This document shows positions 7,741 to 14,204 of a DNA stretch of 15,160 bases, in pieces (position 1 is the stretch's first letter; every line of letters begins with the position of its first letter). Origin of the DNA: an uncultured Campylobacter sp. (GTDB lineage: Bacteria > Campylobacterota > Campylobacteria > Campylobacterales > Campylobacteraceae). Both the position numbers and the translations under genes were made by a program. The notes below the pieces were generated by a model. The model was given only the letters and a program-made list of their open reading frames with translations. It searched no databases and was not told the DNA's origin. The stretch is taken from NCBI RefSeq assembly GCF_937949835.1, contig NZ_CALEDC010000188.1, positions 1 to 15,160 on the forward strand, in the 5' to 3' direction.

Positions 7741-7754
7741 AAGGAATGATTGTG
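7741..7754 (+). promoter_or_regulatory. Ribosome-binding site that decides the GTG start of rpsE
   Basis: AAGGA (7741-7745) directly abuts an in-frame ATG at 7746, leaving no room for initiation there. It lies six bases before GTG 7752, an ideal spacing. The GTG start also gives the [13 protein letters not shown]-terminus usual for Campylobacter S5, so GTG is taken as the real start. Confidence 0.8.
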
Positions 7755-8195
7755 GAAAAGTATAATAGAGAAGAATTCGAAGAGGTAATCGTCAATATCG
7801 GTAGGGTTACGAAGGTCGTTAAAGGTGGTAGAAGGTTTAGGTTTACGGCTCTTATCGTAGTAGGCAATAGAAACGGCTTGGTAGGCTTTGGCTTCGGCAA
7901 ATCCAAAGAGGTTCCTGACGCGATTAAAAAGGCGGTGGACGATGCGTTTAAAAATATCATCAAGGTAAATTTAAATGGCTCTACTATCACTCACGATATC
8001 GAAGTTAAATACAATGCGAGCAAAATTTTACTTAAGCCGGCGAGCGAAGGTACCGGCGTTATCGCGGGCGGCTCCGTGCGCCCGGTTTTAGAGCTTGCGG
8101 GTGTTAAAGATATCCTCACCAAATCGCTAGGTTCGAACAACTCCTCAAACGTCGTAAGAGCTACAATGAAAGCTCTTAGTATGTTAAAACACTAA
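7752..8195 (+). CDS. rpsE: 30S ribosomal protein S5
   Basis: S5 sits at the mRNA entry site on the back of the 30S subunit and influences decoding accuracy. The 147-residue product has the N-terminal double-stranded-RNA-binding-like S5 domain (about residues 8-72, with [18 protein letters not shown]) and the C-terminal domain with the EGTGVIAGG turn (about 98-106) and SLGSNN. The loop around residues 22-28, where spectinomycin-resistance changes occur in other bacteria, looks intact. It starts with GTG rather than ATG. The 12 nt after it lead straight into rplO, with no rpmD (L30) gene between. Confidence 0.95.
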   Translation: MEKYNREEFEEVIVNIGRVTKVVKGGRRFRFTALIVVGNRNGLVGFGFGKSKEVPDAIKKAVDDAFKNIIKVNLNGSTITHDIEVKYNASKILLKPASEGTGVIAGGSVRPVLELAGVKDILTKSLGSNNSSNVVRATMKALSMLKH

Positions 8196-8207
8196 CAAGG
8201 ATAAAAG

Positions 8208-8609
8208 ATGGGATTAGAAAATCTTAAAAAAGCCCCAGGCTCGACTCACGCTACTAAGCGCTTGGGTCGCGGTCAAGGAAGCGGTCTGGGTAAAACTGCA
8301 GGTCGCGGCGGCAAGGGTCAGACCGCGCGTACCGGCTCTCACGAAAAAAGAGGCTTCGAGGGCGGTCAGCAACCGATTCAGCGAAGGCTTCCAAAGGTAG
8401 GTTTTACTTCTAAATTTGAAAAGCCTTACGTGATCAATGTCGATAAAATCGAAGCTATCAAAGATCTTAGTGAGATCACGATCGAAAGCATCAAATCCGT
8501 TCATAAAATTTCAAATTCCGTTAAAAAGATCAAGCTGATCGGCGTAGGCGCAAAAGCGCTCGCTAGCAAGATCAAAGACGAGAACGTAAAGTCTAGCGGA
8601 CAAAAATAA
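8208..8609 (+). CDS. rplO: 50S ribosomal protein L15
   Basis: L15 is a late-assembly 50S protein with a long glycine- and arginine-rich N-terminal extension that threads through 23S rRNA. The 133-residue product begins [20 protein letters not shown]. The extension (about residues 15-65) contains [19 protein letters not shown], and a globular C-terminal L18e-like domain follows. An AAGGAT site precedes the start. Its TAATG overlaps secY by one base, a coupled arrangement seen in many bacteria. It follows rpsE directly because the L30 gene is absent. Confidence 0.95.
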   Translation: MGLENLKKAPGSTHATKRLGRGQGSGLGKTAGRGGKGQTARTGSHEKRGFEGGQQPIQRRLPKVGFTSKFEKPYVINVDKIEAIKDLSEITIESIKSVHKISNSVKKIKLIGVGAKALASKIKDENVKSSGQK

Positions 8610-9874
8610 TGAATAAATCGCTACGCAACAAAATTCTCATTACTTTGGGCTTTCTTTTTGCCTATAGGTTGCTAGCTTATGTGCCGGTTCCGGGAGTGGA
8701 CGTTGAGGTTATAAAGCAATTTTTTCAAAGCAATAGCAACAACGCTTTTGGAATGTTTAATATGTTTAGCGGTAACGCGGCGGAGCGATTCAGCGTTATC
8801 TCGCTAGGCATCATGCCTTATATTACCGCTTCGATCATTATGGAACTGCTTGCCGCAACCTTTCCAAATTTAGGTAAACTCAAAAAAGAGCGCGACGGTA
8901 TGCAGAAATATATGCAGATCATCAGATACGCTACCATCGCAATCGCTATGGTTCAATCCATCGGCGTTAGCATCGGTTTACAGGGCATCCACGGACAAAC
9001 CGGAGCGCCTGCGATAATGGCCGAAAATACCAACGAGTTTGTTTTTATCTCGTGCATTTCGATGCTGGCAGGCACTATGCTTTTGATGTGGATCGGCGAG
9101 CAGATTACGCAGCGCGGCGTCGGTAACGGCACCAGCCTTATTATCTTTGCGGGTATCGTAAGCGCCATCCCTAGAGCGATCGGAAGTACTGTAAATTTAG
9201 TAAATACCGGCGAAATGAACGTTTTAAAGCTAATCGCGATCGTGCTAATCATCCTGGCTACTATCGGGGCAATTTTATATGTGGAGCTAGGTGAACGCAG
9301 AATTCCGGTATCGTTTTCGCGCAAGGTATTGATGGCGAATCAAAACAAGCGCATTATGAATTACGTGCCGATCAAGCTAAATTTAAGCGGCGTCATTCCG
9401 CCTATTTTTGCAAGCGCGATTTTGATGTTTCCGACTACAATTTTACAGGCAAGTACCAATCCGATCATCCAAAAGATCCACGATTTCCTAAGCCCTAGCA
9501 ATTACTTCTTTAACTTTTTGACCTTTGTGTTGGTTATATTTTTTGCGTATTTTTATGCGTCAATTGCTTTTAATTCCAAGGACATTAGTGAAAATTTAAA
9601 GAAGCAGGGCGGATTTATCCCGGGCATTCGTCCGGGCGAGGGAACGGCGAGCTTCTTAAACGAAGTTGCTAGCCGCCTTACATTCTGGGGCTCGATCTAT
9701 CTCGGGCTAGTAACCGTCATCCCGTGGCTGCTCGTTAAATTTATGGGCGTGCCGTTTTATTTCGGCGGTACCAGCGTGCTGATCGTCGTCTCCGTCGCTC
9801 TTGATACGATGAGACGCATCGAAGCGCAGATCTATATGAACAAATATCAGACCCTAAGCGCGGTCGGGCTATAA
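8609..9874 (+). CDS. secY: Preprotein translocase subunit SecY
   Basis: SecY is the channel of the SecYEG translocon in the inner membrane, exporting unfolded proteins with SecA and inserting membrane proteins with the ribosome. The 421-residue product shows ten hydrophobic segments, at roughly 7-27, 63-84, 106-124, 146-163, 174-191, 206-226, 261-280, 298-321, 360-378 and 385-401. The plug and TM2 region carries FSVISLGIMPYITASIIMEL. The cytosolic loop between TM8 and TM9 has GFIPGIRPGEGT (about 335-346), whose arginine R341 matches the SecA-critical arginine of the E. coli protein. It overlaps rplO by one base and abuts map. Confidence 0.97.
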   Translation: MNKSLRNKILITLGFLFAYRLLAYVPVPGVDVEVIKQFFQSNSNNAFGMFNMFSGNAAERFSVISLGIMPYITASIIMELLAATFPNLGKLKKERDGMQKYMQIIRYATIAIAMVQSIGVSIGLQGIHGQTGAPAIMAENTNEFVFISCISMLAGTMLLMWIGEQITQRGVGNGTSLIIFAGIVSAIPRAIGSTVNLVNTGEMNVLKLIAIVLIILATIGAILYVELGERRIPVSFSRKVLMANQNKRIMNYVPIKLNLSGVIPPIFASAILMFPTTILQASTNPIIQKIHDFLSPSNYFFNFLTFVLVIFFAYFYASIAFNSKDISENLKKQGGFIPGIRPGEGTASFLNEVASRLTFWGSIYLGLVTVIPWLLVKFMGVPFYFGGTSVLIVVSVALDTMRRIEAQIYMNKYQTLSAVGL

Positions 9875-10633
9875 ATGGCGATTTTTCTTAAAACAAAAAA
9901 AGACTTAGAAGGGCTGCGTGCAGCGAATAGGATCGTCGCGCAGGCCCTTGATTACGCAGCTTCTTTCATAAAGCCGGGTCTTAGCCTGCTTGAAGTCGAT
10001 AAAAAGATCGACGATTTCATCACCTCCAAGGGCGCGTACCCCGCTTTTAAAGGGCTATACGGCTTTCCAAACGCTGCCTGCCTCTCGCTAAACGAAGTCA
10101 TCATCCACGGCATCCCAGACGAAACAATCCTGCAGGAGGGCGATATCTTAGGCGTCGATCTGGGCTCGAAGCTAAACGGATATTTCGGCGACAGCGCACG
10201 CACTCTGCCCGTCGGTAAAATTTCAAAAGCCGACGAAGATCTCATCGCATGCAGTAAGGACACGCTGGAGTTTGCCATCAAAACGATCAGGGTAGGGATG
10301 CACTTCAAAGAGCTAAGCTTCGAGATCGAGAAATTTATCCGCGCGCGCGGCTTCGTGCCGCTATACGGCTTCTGCGGCCACGGCATCGGCAAGCACCCGC
10401 ACGAAGAGCCTGAGATCCCAAACTATCTGGAGGGCAACAATCCAAAATCAGGCCCTAAAATCAAAAACGGCATGGTCTTTTGCATCGAGCCGATGATCTG
10501 CCAAAAGGACGGCACGCCGGTCATCGCTGAGGATAAATGGAGCACGAGAAGCAAGGACGGACTTCGCACTAGCCACTATGAGCACTGCATGGCGGTTTTC
10601 GACGGTAAGGTAGAAGTCCTAAGCGTCGCATAG
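9875..10633 (+). CDS. map: Methionine aminopeptidase, type I
   Basis: The enzyme removes the N-terminal methionine from nascent proteins in the cytosol. The 252-residue product is a standard type Ia enzyme without extensions. The dinuclear metal ligands are all present: D95 (GVDLGS), D106 (GDSAR), H169 (GHGIGKHPHEEP), E205 (CIEPM) and E236 (HYEHCMAV), plus the substrate-binding H78 (IIHGIPDE). Its ATG follows the secY TAA with no spacer and with no clear ribosome-binding site, so translation is probably coupled. By eye its codons are richer in G and C at the third position than in the ribosomal genes. It is the last gene of the operon here; infA does not follow. Confidence 0.96.
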   Translation: MAIFLKTKKDLEGLRAANRIVAQALDYAASFIKPGLSLLEVDKKIDDFITSKGAYPAFKGLYGFPNAACLSLNEVIIHGIPDETILQEGDILGVDLGSKLNGYFGDSARTLPVGKISKADEDLIACSKDTLEFAIKTIRVGMHFKELSFEIEKFIRARGFVPLYGFCGHGIGKHPHEEPEIPNYLEGNNPKSGPKIKNGMVFCIEPMICQKDGTPVIAEDKWSTRSKDGLRTSHYEHCMAVFDGKVEVLSVA

Positions 10634-11133
10634 AATTTCGTACAAAAGGCGACTTGGGCTAGTTAAAATTTTACACTTTTATCAGTGCAAAATTTTGCCT
10701 GCGATTAGATTTCGATAATTTTGCATCGCTCGCGTCTTGGAATTTTACCTCAGCCGCTTCATGCATAAATTTTATCCGAAGGAAACTTATCGCACTAGAA
10801 ATTTTAAAACCTATTGTGACGGTTTGCGGTCTAGCCACAAAATTCTAAAAGCCGAGATTTTAGCTCATATTTTCTGTTTTTTAAAGCCTCATTTTGTAGC
10901 TTCGCTCTTAGATTCGCTTTCAATTAAAATTTAGCCTCAAAATTCCGCCGTCCAATTACAAACTCCCCGTATCTTTAAAATTTGGCTGTAAAATTTGAAG
11001 CGTAAAGGCGCGCAAGTAAGCAAGCTCAAAGCTTTAAGCGGCTAAGATTGCGCCTTGATTTTAAAGCGAAAACATGTCGCGCTACGCAGAGTGCGCGTCA
11101 TCGCGTCCCTTCGTACAAGGCAGGAAATATAAA
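10634..11133. other. Non-coding spacer between map and the transferase gene, rich in AAAATTT words
   Basis: I see no gene in these 500 bases. Short reading frames such as 10737-10934 start with TTG, lack a ribosome-binding site and give no recognisable protein. The stretch has roughly ten RAATTY hexamers (mostly AAATTT and GAATTT), several inside longer AAAATTTT runs, and one dyad just after map. No convincing -35/-10 pair for the downstream gene could be assigned. An earlier ATG at 11074, in frame with the transferase, has no ribosome-binding site. Confidence 0.6.
10665..10696 (+). terminator. Dyad that may terminate the ribosomal operon after map
   Basis: AAAATTTTACAC (10665-10676) faces GTGCAAAATTTT (10685-10696) around an eight-base loop, giving 12 pairs with one A-C mismatch. 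It lies 31 bases after the map stop codon. The right arm ends in TTTT, so it could serve as a weak intrinsic terminator, but the stem is AT-rich and the T-run is short. Its inner part, GCAAAATTTTGC (10687-10698), is itself a perfect palindrome. Confidence 0.4.
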
Positions 11134-11136
11134 ATG
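11122..11136 (+). promoter_or_regulatory. Ribosome-binding site that decides the start of the transferase gene
   Basis: AGGAA (11122-11126) is seven bases before ATG 11134, a good spacing. The in-frame ATG at 11074 is preceded by an unstructured A-rich stretch without a Shine-Dalgarno sequence. It would add 20 residues (MSRYAECASSRPFVQGRKYK) that do not look like a signal or a membrane segment. The ATG at 11134 is therefore preferred. Confidence 0.65.
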
Positions 11137-13173
11137 AGAGAAAAATTTTATGTAGCGCTAGCAAATATAGGCGGGCTTATGGCACGGACGAAAGTGGGCG
11201 GGCTTGTGGCGCGCTTGCTTATGAAAATCGACCGCGGTTTTTTTGCTGCACTGCGCGAGCGTCCCATATGGAGAGTGTTTTGGCTTAGCACGGCGCTATG
11301 CTTGCTCGCGTGCTGGGCTAAGATACATTATCAGATTAACGGACCCATCTTTGCCTATATCGCCGAGAGCTTCCCTGCGGTATTCATCATAAATTTACTC
11401 ATCTTTCACCTCTGCTATCTGCTTAGCGGCCGATTTTTTAAGCTCGTTTCGTACGTGCTACTGGCGCTAATTGCGCTAATTGCGAGCGTGGCTTTGTTTT
11501 TGATCGTAAATTTTGACTCAAGCTTCAACGTGGTAGCGATCGACGCGCTTGTGCATACCGACGTAGCCGAGACGCGCGAGTTTATTTCGCTGTTTCTTAA
11601 CTTTGCAACGATTTTATATTTAGCGGTGTTGCTTGGCTGCATCTTTGCGGCGCTAAGAGCAGGGCGGAGAAAGAGGGAGCAAACGCATAGCCGCCTAAGA
11701 TTGCTACTAGCGGCGCTTTATCTTATCTACGGGGCGATCTTTTGCGCGGATATCGCCGCCAAAGCTTCCCAGGGCAAGCAGGGCTATATAACCAAGCTAT
11801 CGCAATATGTCCCGCTGGAGTTTGCCTTTACGATAAAAGACTATCTGAGCGATAAAAATTTCATCACCGATATGCGCGAAGTGCAGCTCGGATACGACGA
11901 GGCCAAGCGCGCGAACGAAAGCGTTTTAAAGAGCGGTGCAAATTCAGATCCGCAAAGCTCCGCCTTGGATTCCGCGTCTGAAAATTCTGCGCCCGCATCA
12001 AGCGCTCAGGTGCAAAATTCCGGCGCAAATTTAAATTCTACATCTGCCTCGGGCGCTATGGCGCAGAGCTCCGGCGAGATTTTAAATTCCGTACCACAAA
12101 GCCCCAGCGCGATCTTAAATTCCAAAAGCCCTAATGCCGCTACAAACCCCGCCTTGCAAAAGTCTCGCGTCAAAAATATCATCCTAATAATCGGCGAGAG
12201 CTTGCAGCGCGGGCATATGTCGCTCTACGGCTACGGTGTTAAAAATACACCGCTTTTGGAAGGGCTCGAGGCGAGCGGCAACCTGATAAAATTTAGCGAT
12301 ACAATCTCGCCTTACGGCACGACTAATCAGGTGCTGATGCGGCTTTTAAATTTCAGCGATTACGAAAGCGAGCGCAAAAGGGCGTGGTTTCGCAACCTTA
12401 GCATCATCGATATGTTTAAGCTAAGCGGCTACCGCACCTTTTGGATTAGCAATCAAGAGGCTTTCGGCGCACATGCGTTAAGCGCTAAAAGCGCTGCCGA
12501 TCGCGCGGACGCGGAATCCTTCCTCTCAAAGAGCAATCTTTATGAAACCGTCCGAATCAAGCCTGACGGAGTGCTGCTTCCACTCATAAATCAGGCGAAA
12601 GCGGGGCAGAGCGAGCGAAATTTCTACGTGATCCATCTCATCGGCAGCCATATGGATTACAGCCTGCGCTATCCCGAGGGATTTGGCAAGTTTAGCGCGG
12701 CAGACGTAAAGGCAAAACTTACTTCCAAGCAGAAAGATGTCGTCGCGTATTATGATAACAGCGTGCTTTACAACGATTTTATCATAAATGAAATTTTTAA
12801 AATTTTTTCGGGTGATGACAGTCTCATCGTCTATCTTAGCGATCACGGAGAGAATTTATACGAAAACGGACGCCTCGGGCACGGCATGGAGAGCCGCTTT
12901 ACTTACGAAATTCCGCTGCTTTTTATAGCCTCGCGTGAGTTTTTGAGCGATCACGCTAAGCTATGGCAGAGGCTAGCTGCGGCGAAAGATAAGCCTTTTA
13001 TGAGCGATGATTTAGCGCATCTGCTAGCAGATATCATCGGTGTCGCGCCGCTTGAGTTTGACGAGCGCAAAAGCCCGATACGAGCGGATTTCAATGCTTC
13101 GCGCAAGCGAATTGCTAACGGAGTCGATTATGACGAGAAATTAAAGAATACGAAGGGCTACGAGTTCGAGTAA
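11134..13173 (+). CDS. Inner-membrane phosphoethanolamine transferase-like protein (sulfatase/alkaline phosphatase fold)
   Basis: Proteins of this family move phosphoethanolamine from phosphatidylethanolamine to lipid A, other surface glycans or periplasmic targets. The 679-residue product has five predicted membrane segments (about 47-65, 72-96, 103-126, 151-176, 187-207). A low-complexity linker (about 264-345) follows, then a periplasmic sulfatase-type domain (346-650). Expected metal ligands are visible: E355 in IIGESLQRGHMSLYGYG, D570-H571 in YLSDHGENLY, H583 in GHGM, and H505 in LIGSHMDY. The nucleophile is probably T396 or T397 in SPYGTTNQ. Unlike EptA and MCR proteins, the catalytic domain contains no cysteine, so no disulfides are possible. 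The membrane-plus-sulfatase layout suggests EptC/CptA-type enzymes, but the acceptor cannot be read from sequence, and another phosphoglycerol- or phosphoethanolamine-type transfer is possible. It is convergent with the downstream regulator and has no operon partner. Confidence 0.82.
   Translation: MREKFYVALANIGGLMARTKVGGLVARLLMKIDRGFFAALRERPIWRVFWLSTALCLLACWAKIHYQINGPIFAYIAESFPAVFIINLLIFHLCYLLSGRFFKLVSYVLLALIALIASVALFLIVNFDSSFNVVAIDALVHTDVAETREFISLFLNFATILYLAVLLGCIFAALRAGRRKREQTHSRLRLLLAALYLIYGAIFCADIAAKASQGKQGYITKLSQYVPLEFAFTIKDYLSDKNFITDMREVQLGYDEAKRANESVLKSGANSDPQSSALDSASENSAPASSAQVQNSGANLNSTSASGAMAQSSGEILNSVPQSPSAILNSKSPNAATNPALQKSRVKNIILIIGESLQRGHMSLYGYGVKNTPLLEGLEASGNLIKFSDTISPYGTTNQVLMRLLNFSDYESERKRAWFRNLSIIDMFKLSGYRTFWISNQEAFGAHALSAKSAADRADAESFLSKSNLYETVRIKPDGVLLPLINQAKAGQSERNFYVIHLIGSHMDYSLRYPEGFGKFSAADVKAKLTSKQKDVVAYYDNSVLYNDFIINEIFKIFSGDDSLIVYLSDHGENLYENGRLGHGMESRFTYEIPLLFIASREFLSDHAKLWQRLAAAKDKPFMSDDLAHLLADIIGVAPLEFDERKSPIRADFNASRKRIANGVDYDEKLKNTKGYEFE
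11923..12168 (+). repeat. Degenerate repeat region coding the Ser/Ala/Asn-rich linker of the transferase
   Basis: About 82 codons encode a low-complexity linker with recurring SGxxLNS-like units. At the DNA level AGCTCCGGCGAGATTTTAAA (from 12067) and AGCCCCAGCGCGATCTTAAA (from 12100) belong to 24-base blocks that match at 20 positions, 33 bp apart. A third block, starting at 12016, matches the first at 18 of 24. All spacings (51 and 33 bp) are multiples of three, so gain or loss of units would keep the frame. No homopolymer or short tandem tract typical of phase variation is present. Confidence 0.6.
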
Positions 13174-13345
13174 CAGATGAGTTTTGCTTTTATCCCGTTG
13201 CATGCTGCATGAACTAGGAATTGGCGCATCCCACTTTTGATCGGTTCATCAAATTTAGATTAAAATTTGCGCCACCCCATATGGCTACACTGATAAAAAG
13301 ACGCGCAACGCTTATTAAATTTGAGATCAAATTTATGTACCGCGG
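13174..13345. other. Convergent intergenic region with AAATTT dyads (possible bidirectional termination)
   Basis: This 172-base gap lies between two converging genes. It holds CAAATTT (13250-13256) facing AAATTTG (13263-13269) with a six-base spacer, and AAATTTGA (13317-13324) facing TCAAATTT (13327-13334) with a two-base spacer. The second is too tight to make a good RNA hairpin and looks more like a protein-binding dyad. The first contains the same AAATTTAGATTAAA core that occurs in front of the regulator gene. No gene is seen here. Confidence 0.5.
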
Positions 13346-14083
13346 TTAGCCCTCCTTTTTTACCTCATCTATATACGAGTAAATCGTGACTTTCTGCGTC
13401 CTAAGCGCCTTTGCAACGAGCTCCACCGCGCCTTTTACCTCAAAAATTCCTTTTTGCGCGAGGAATTTTACGATACGCTTTCGATCCTCTTTCTTCATCC
13501 CCTCCACATCCAGATCGTGCGTAGCCGATGCGATCAGATCTTGGACGATGTCAAGGATATTTTGCTGCAAATCGTTAGAGCTTTGCGTTTCTAAATTTAC
13601 GCCGTCATTTAAGCTCGCCCCGTCTAATACCGCGCTATTGCAGCTTCCGTCGGTAAAATTTGCGCCCTGCAGCTCCTTGCTATCGAGCTTTGCATTCGGC
13701 AGTAGATCTTTTATTACTTTGTATGCGGCCATGGCGCTTGAAGTATCGATATTTACGCATAGCGCGCCTACTACTTTGCCGTCTGTGCCGCGGATCAGCG
13801 AAGTCGAGGAGCGTATGAGCCTGCCGTTTTGCGCGGTAAAGTAGTAGTTTGCGGTGCAGTCGTTTTCAAAATTTTTGCTTAACAACACGTCCTTTACCAG
13901 ATGATCGAAGCTTTGACCAATCCTCCTGCCCGTTACGTCGCCGAGGACGAAAACGACGGAGCTTTGCGGCGTGCTCATATCGTGGATGACCACCTCGCAA
14001 TCGCCGATCGTATTTTTAATAAGGTGCGCGGTCGGTATAAAGGTCTGCAAAAGTTGGTTCAATTCGGGCTCCTTAAATTCCAT
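13346..14083 (-). CDS. YheO/DauR-type PAS-HTH transcriptional regulator (HeuR-like)
   Basis: The 245-residue product has a YheO-like PAS domain at about residues 13-120 (GDCEVVIHDM, FVLGDVTGRRIGQ, GALCVNID). The C-terminal HTH domain is at about 190-242 (LDVEGMKKEDRKRIV, KGIFEVKGAVELVAKAL, TIYSYIDEV). The PAS half would sense a small ligand and the HTH half bind DNA. In C. jejuni a member of this family, HeuR, affects haem-uptake genes, and its gene is divergent from a RidA gene as here; orthology is inferred. The linker (about 138-165) carries a five-residue periodicity not usual for the family. ATG 14083 has no ribosome-binding site. A TTG at codon 8 (14062-14060) has AAGGAG six bases upstream and would give 238 residues. 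Confidence 0.85.
   Translation of the reverse strand: MEFKEPELNQLLQTFIPTAHLIKNTIGDCEVVIHDMSTPQSSVVFVLGDVTGRRIGQSFDHLVKDVLLSKNFENDCTANYYFTAQNGRLIRSSTSLIRGTDGKVVGALCVNIDTSSAMAAYKVIKDLLPNAKLDSKELQGANFTDGSCNSAVLDGASLNDGVNLETQSSNDLQQNILDIVQDLIASATHDLDVEGMKKEDRKRIVKFLAQKGIFEVKGAVELVAKALRTQKVTIYSYIDEVKKEG
14060..14074 (-). promoter_or_regulatory. Shine-Dalgarno and TTG: alternative start of the PAS-HTH regulator
   Basis: On the minus strand AAGGAG (14074-14069) is six bases before an in-frame TTG (14062-14060), a near-ideal arrangement, while the upstream ATG (14083-14081) has only T-rich sequence before it. The TTG start gives MNQLLQTFIPTAHLIK, which fits the usual short lead-in to the YheO-type PAS domain. 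The AAGGAG may be chance, because it also encodes K4-E5 of the longer form. Confidence 0.5.
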
Positions 14084-14095
14084 ATAAAAAAATCT

Positions 14096-14114
14096 ATAAA
14101 TTTAGATTAAATTT
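14096..14114 (+). repeat. Direct repeat copy 1 of a putative operator (AAATTTAGATTAAA core)
   Basis: The copy lies 12 bases upstream of the regulator ATG and overlaps its possible -10 box. Its 14-base core (14098-14111) is identical to 13251-13264 beyond the 3' end of the same gene. Because AAATTT-containing words are common in this genome, the 14-base identity is suggestive rather than proof. Confidence 0.5.
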
Positions 14115-14155
14115 TAAAATTTTTGCGAATTTATAGAAATATTTATATATTTTTA

Positions 14156-14174
14156 ATAAATTTAGAGTAAAATT
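14156..14174 (+). repeat. Direct repeat copy 2 of a putative operator upstream of ridA
   Basis: The copy differs from copy 1 at two of 19 positions and begins exactly 60 bp after it. It sits immediately before the ridA TATAAA-like element and the 16-bp palindrome, a position suited to repression or activation of ridA. Confidence 0.5.
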
Positions 14175-14204
14175 ATATAAAATTTTATATGCCAAGGAGC
14201 TTAA

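Larger units (their letters stand above)
14084..14204. promoter_or_regulatory. Divergent promoter/operator region between the PAS-HTH regulator and ridA
   Basis: This 121-base spacer is almost pure A and T. Two 19-base direct repeats match at 17 positions (ATAAATTTAGATTAAATTT at 14096-14114 and ATAAATTTAGAGTAAAATT at 14156-14174), with a centre spacing of 60 bp. Perfect palindromes are AAATTTTAAAATTT (14109-14122) and ATATAAAATTTTATAT (14175-14190). A minus-strand -10-like TATAGA (14098-14093) overlaps the first repeat, and a plus-strand TATAAA (14176-14181) follows the second. Autoregulation of both genes by the regulator is a plausible inference. The -10 assignments are weak in such AT-rich DNA. 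Confidence 0.55.

Noticed and set aside
10737..10934. 65-codon reading frame in the map-transferase spacer
   Set aside because: It starts with TTG, has no ribosome-binding site, is built from AAAATTT-rich spacer sequence and gives no recognisable motif.
11923..12168. Phase-variable tract in the transferase gene
   Set aside because: No homopolymer run or short tandem repeat with a frame-changing unit is present; the repeats are degenerate and in frame.
13317..13334. Strong terminator hairpin before the regulator stop
   Set aside because: The arms are separated by only two bases, too tight for an RNA loop without losing pairs; it is described only as a dyad.
13386..13844. 152-codon plus-strand reading frame opposite the regulator gene
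   Set aside because: It is antisense to a clear PAS-HTH protein with family motifs; the plus-strand translation is Ser/Phe-rich shadow sequence without a ribosome-binding site.
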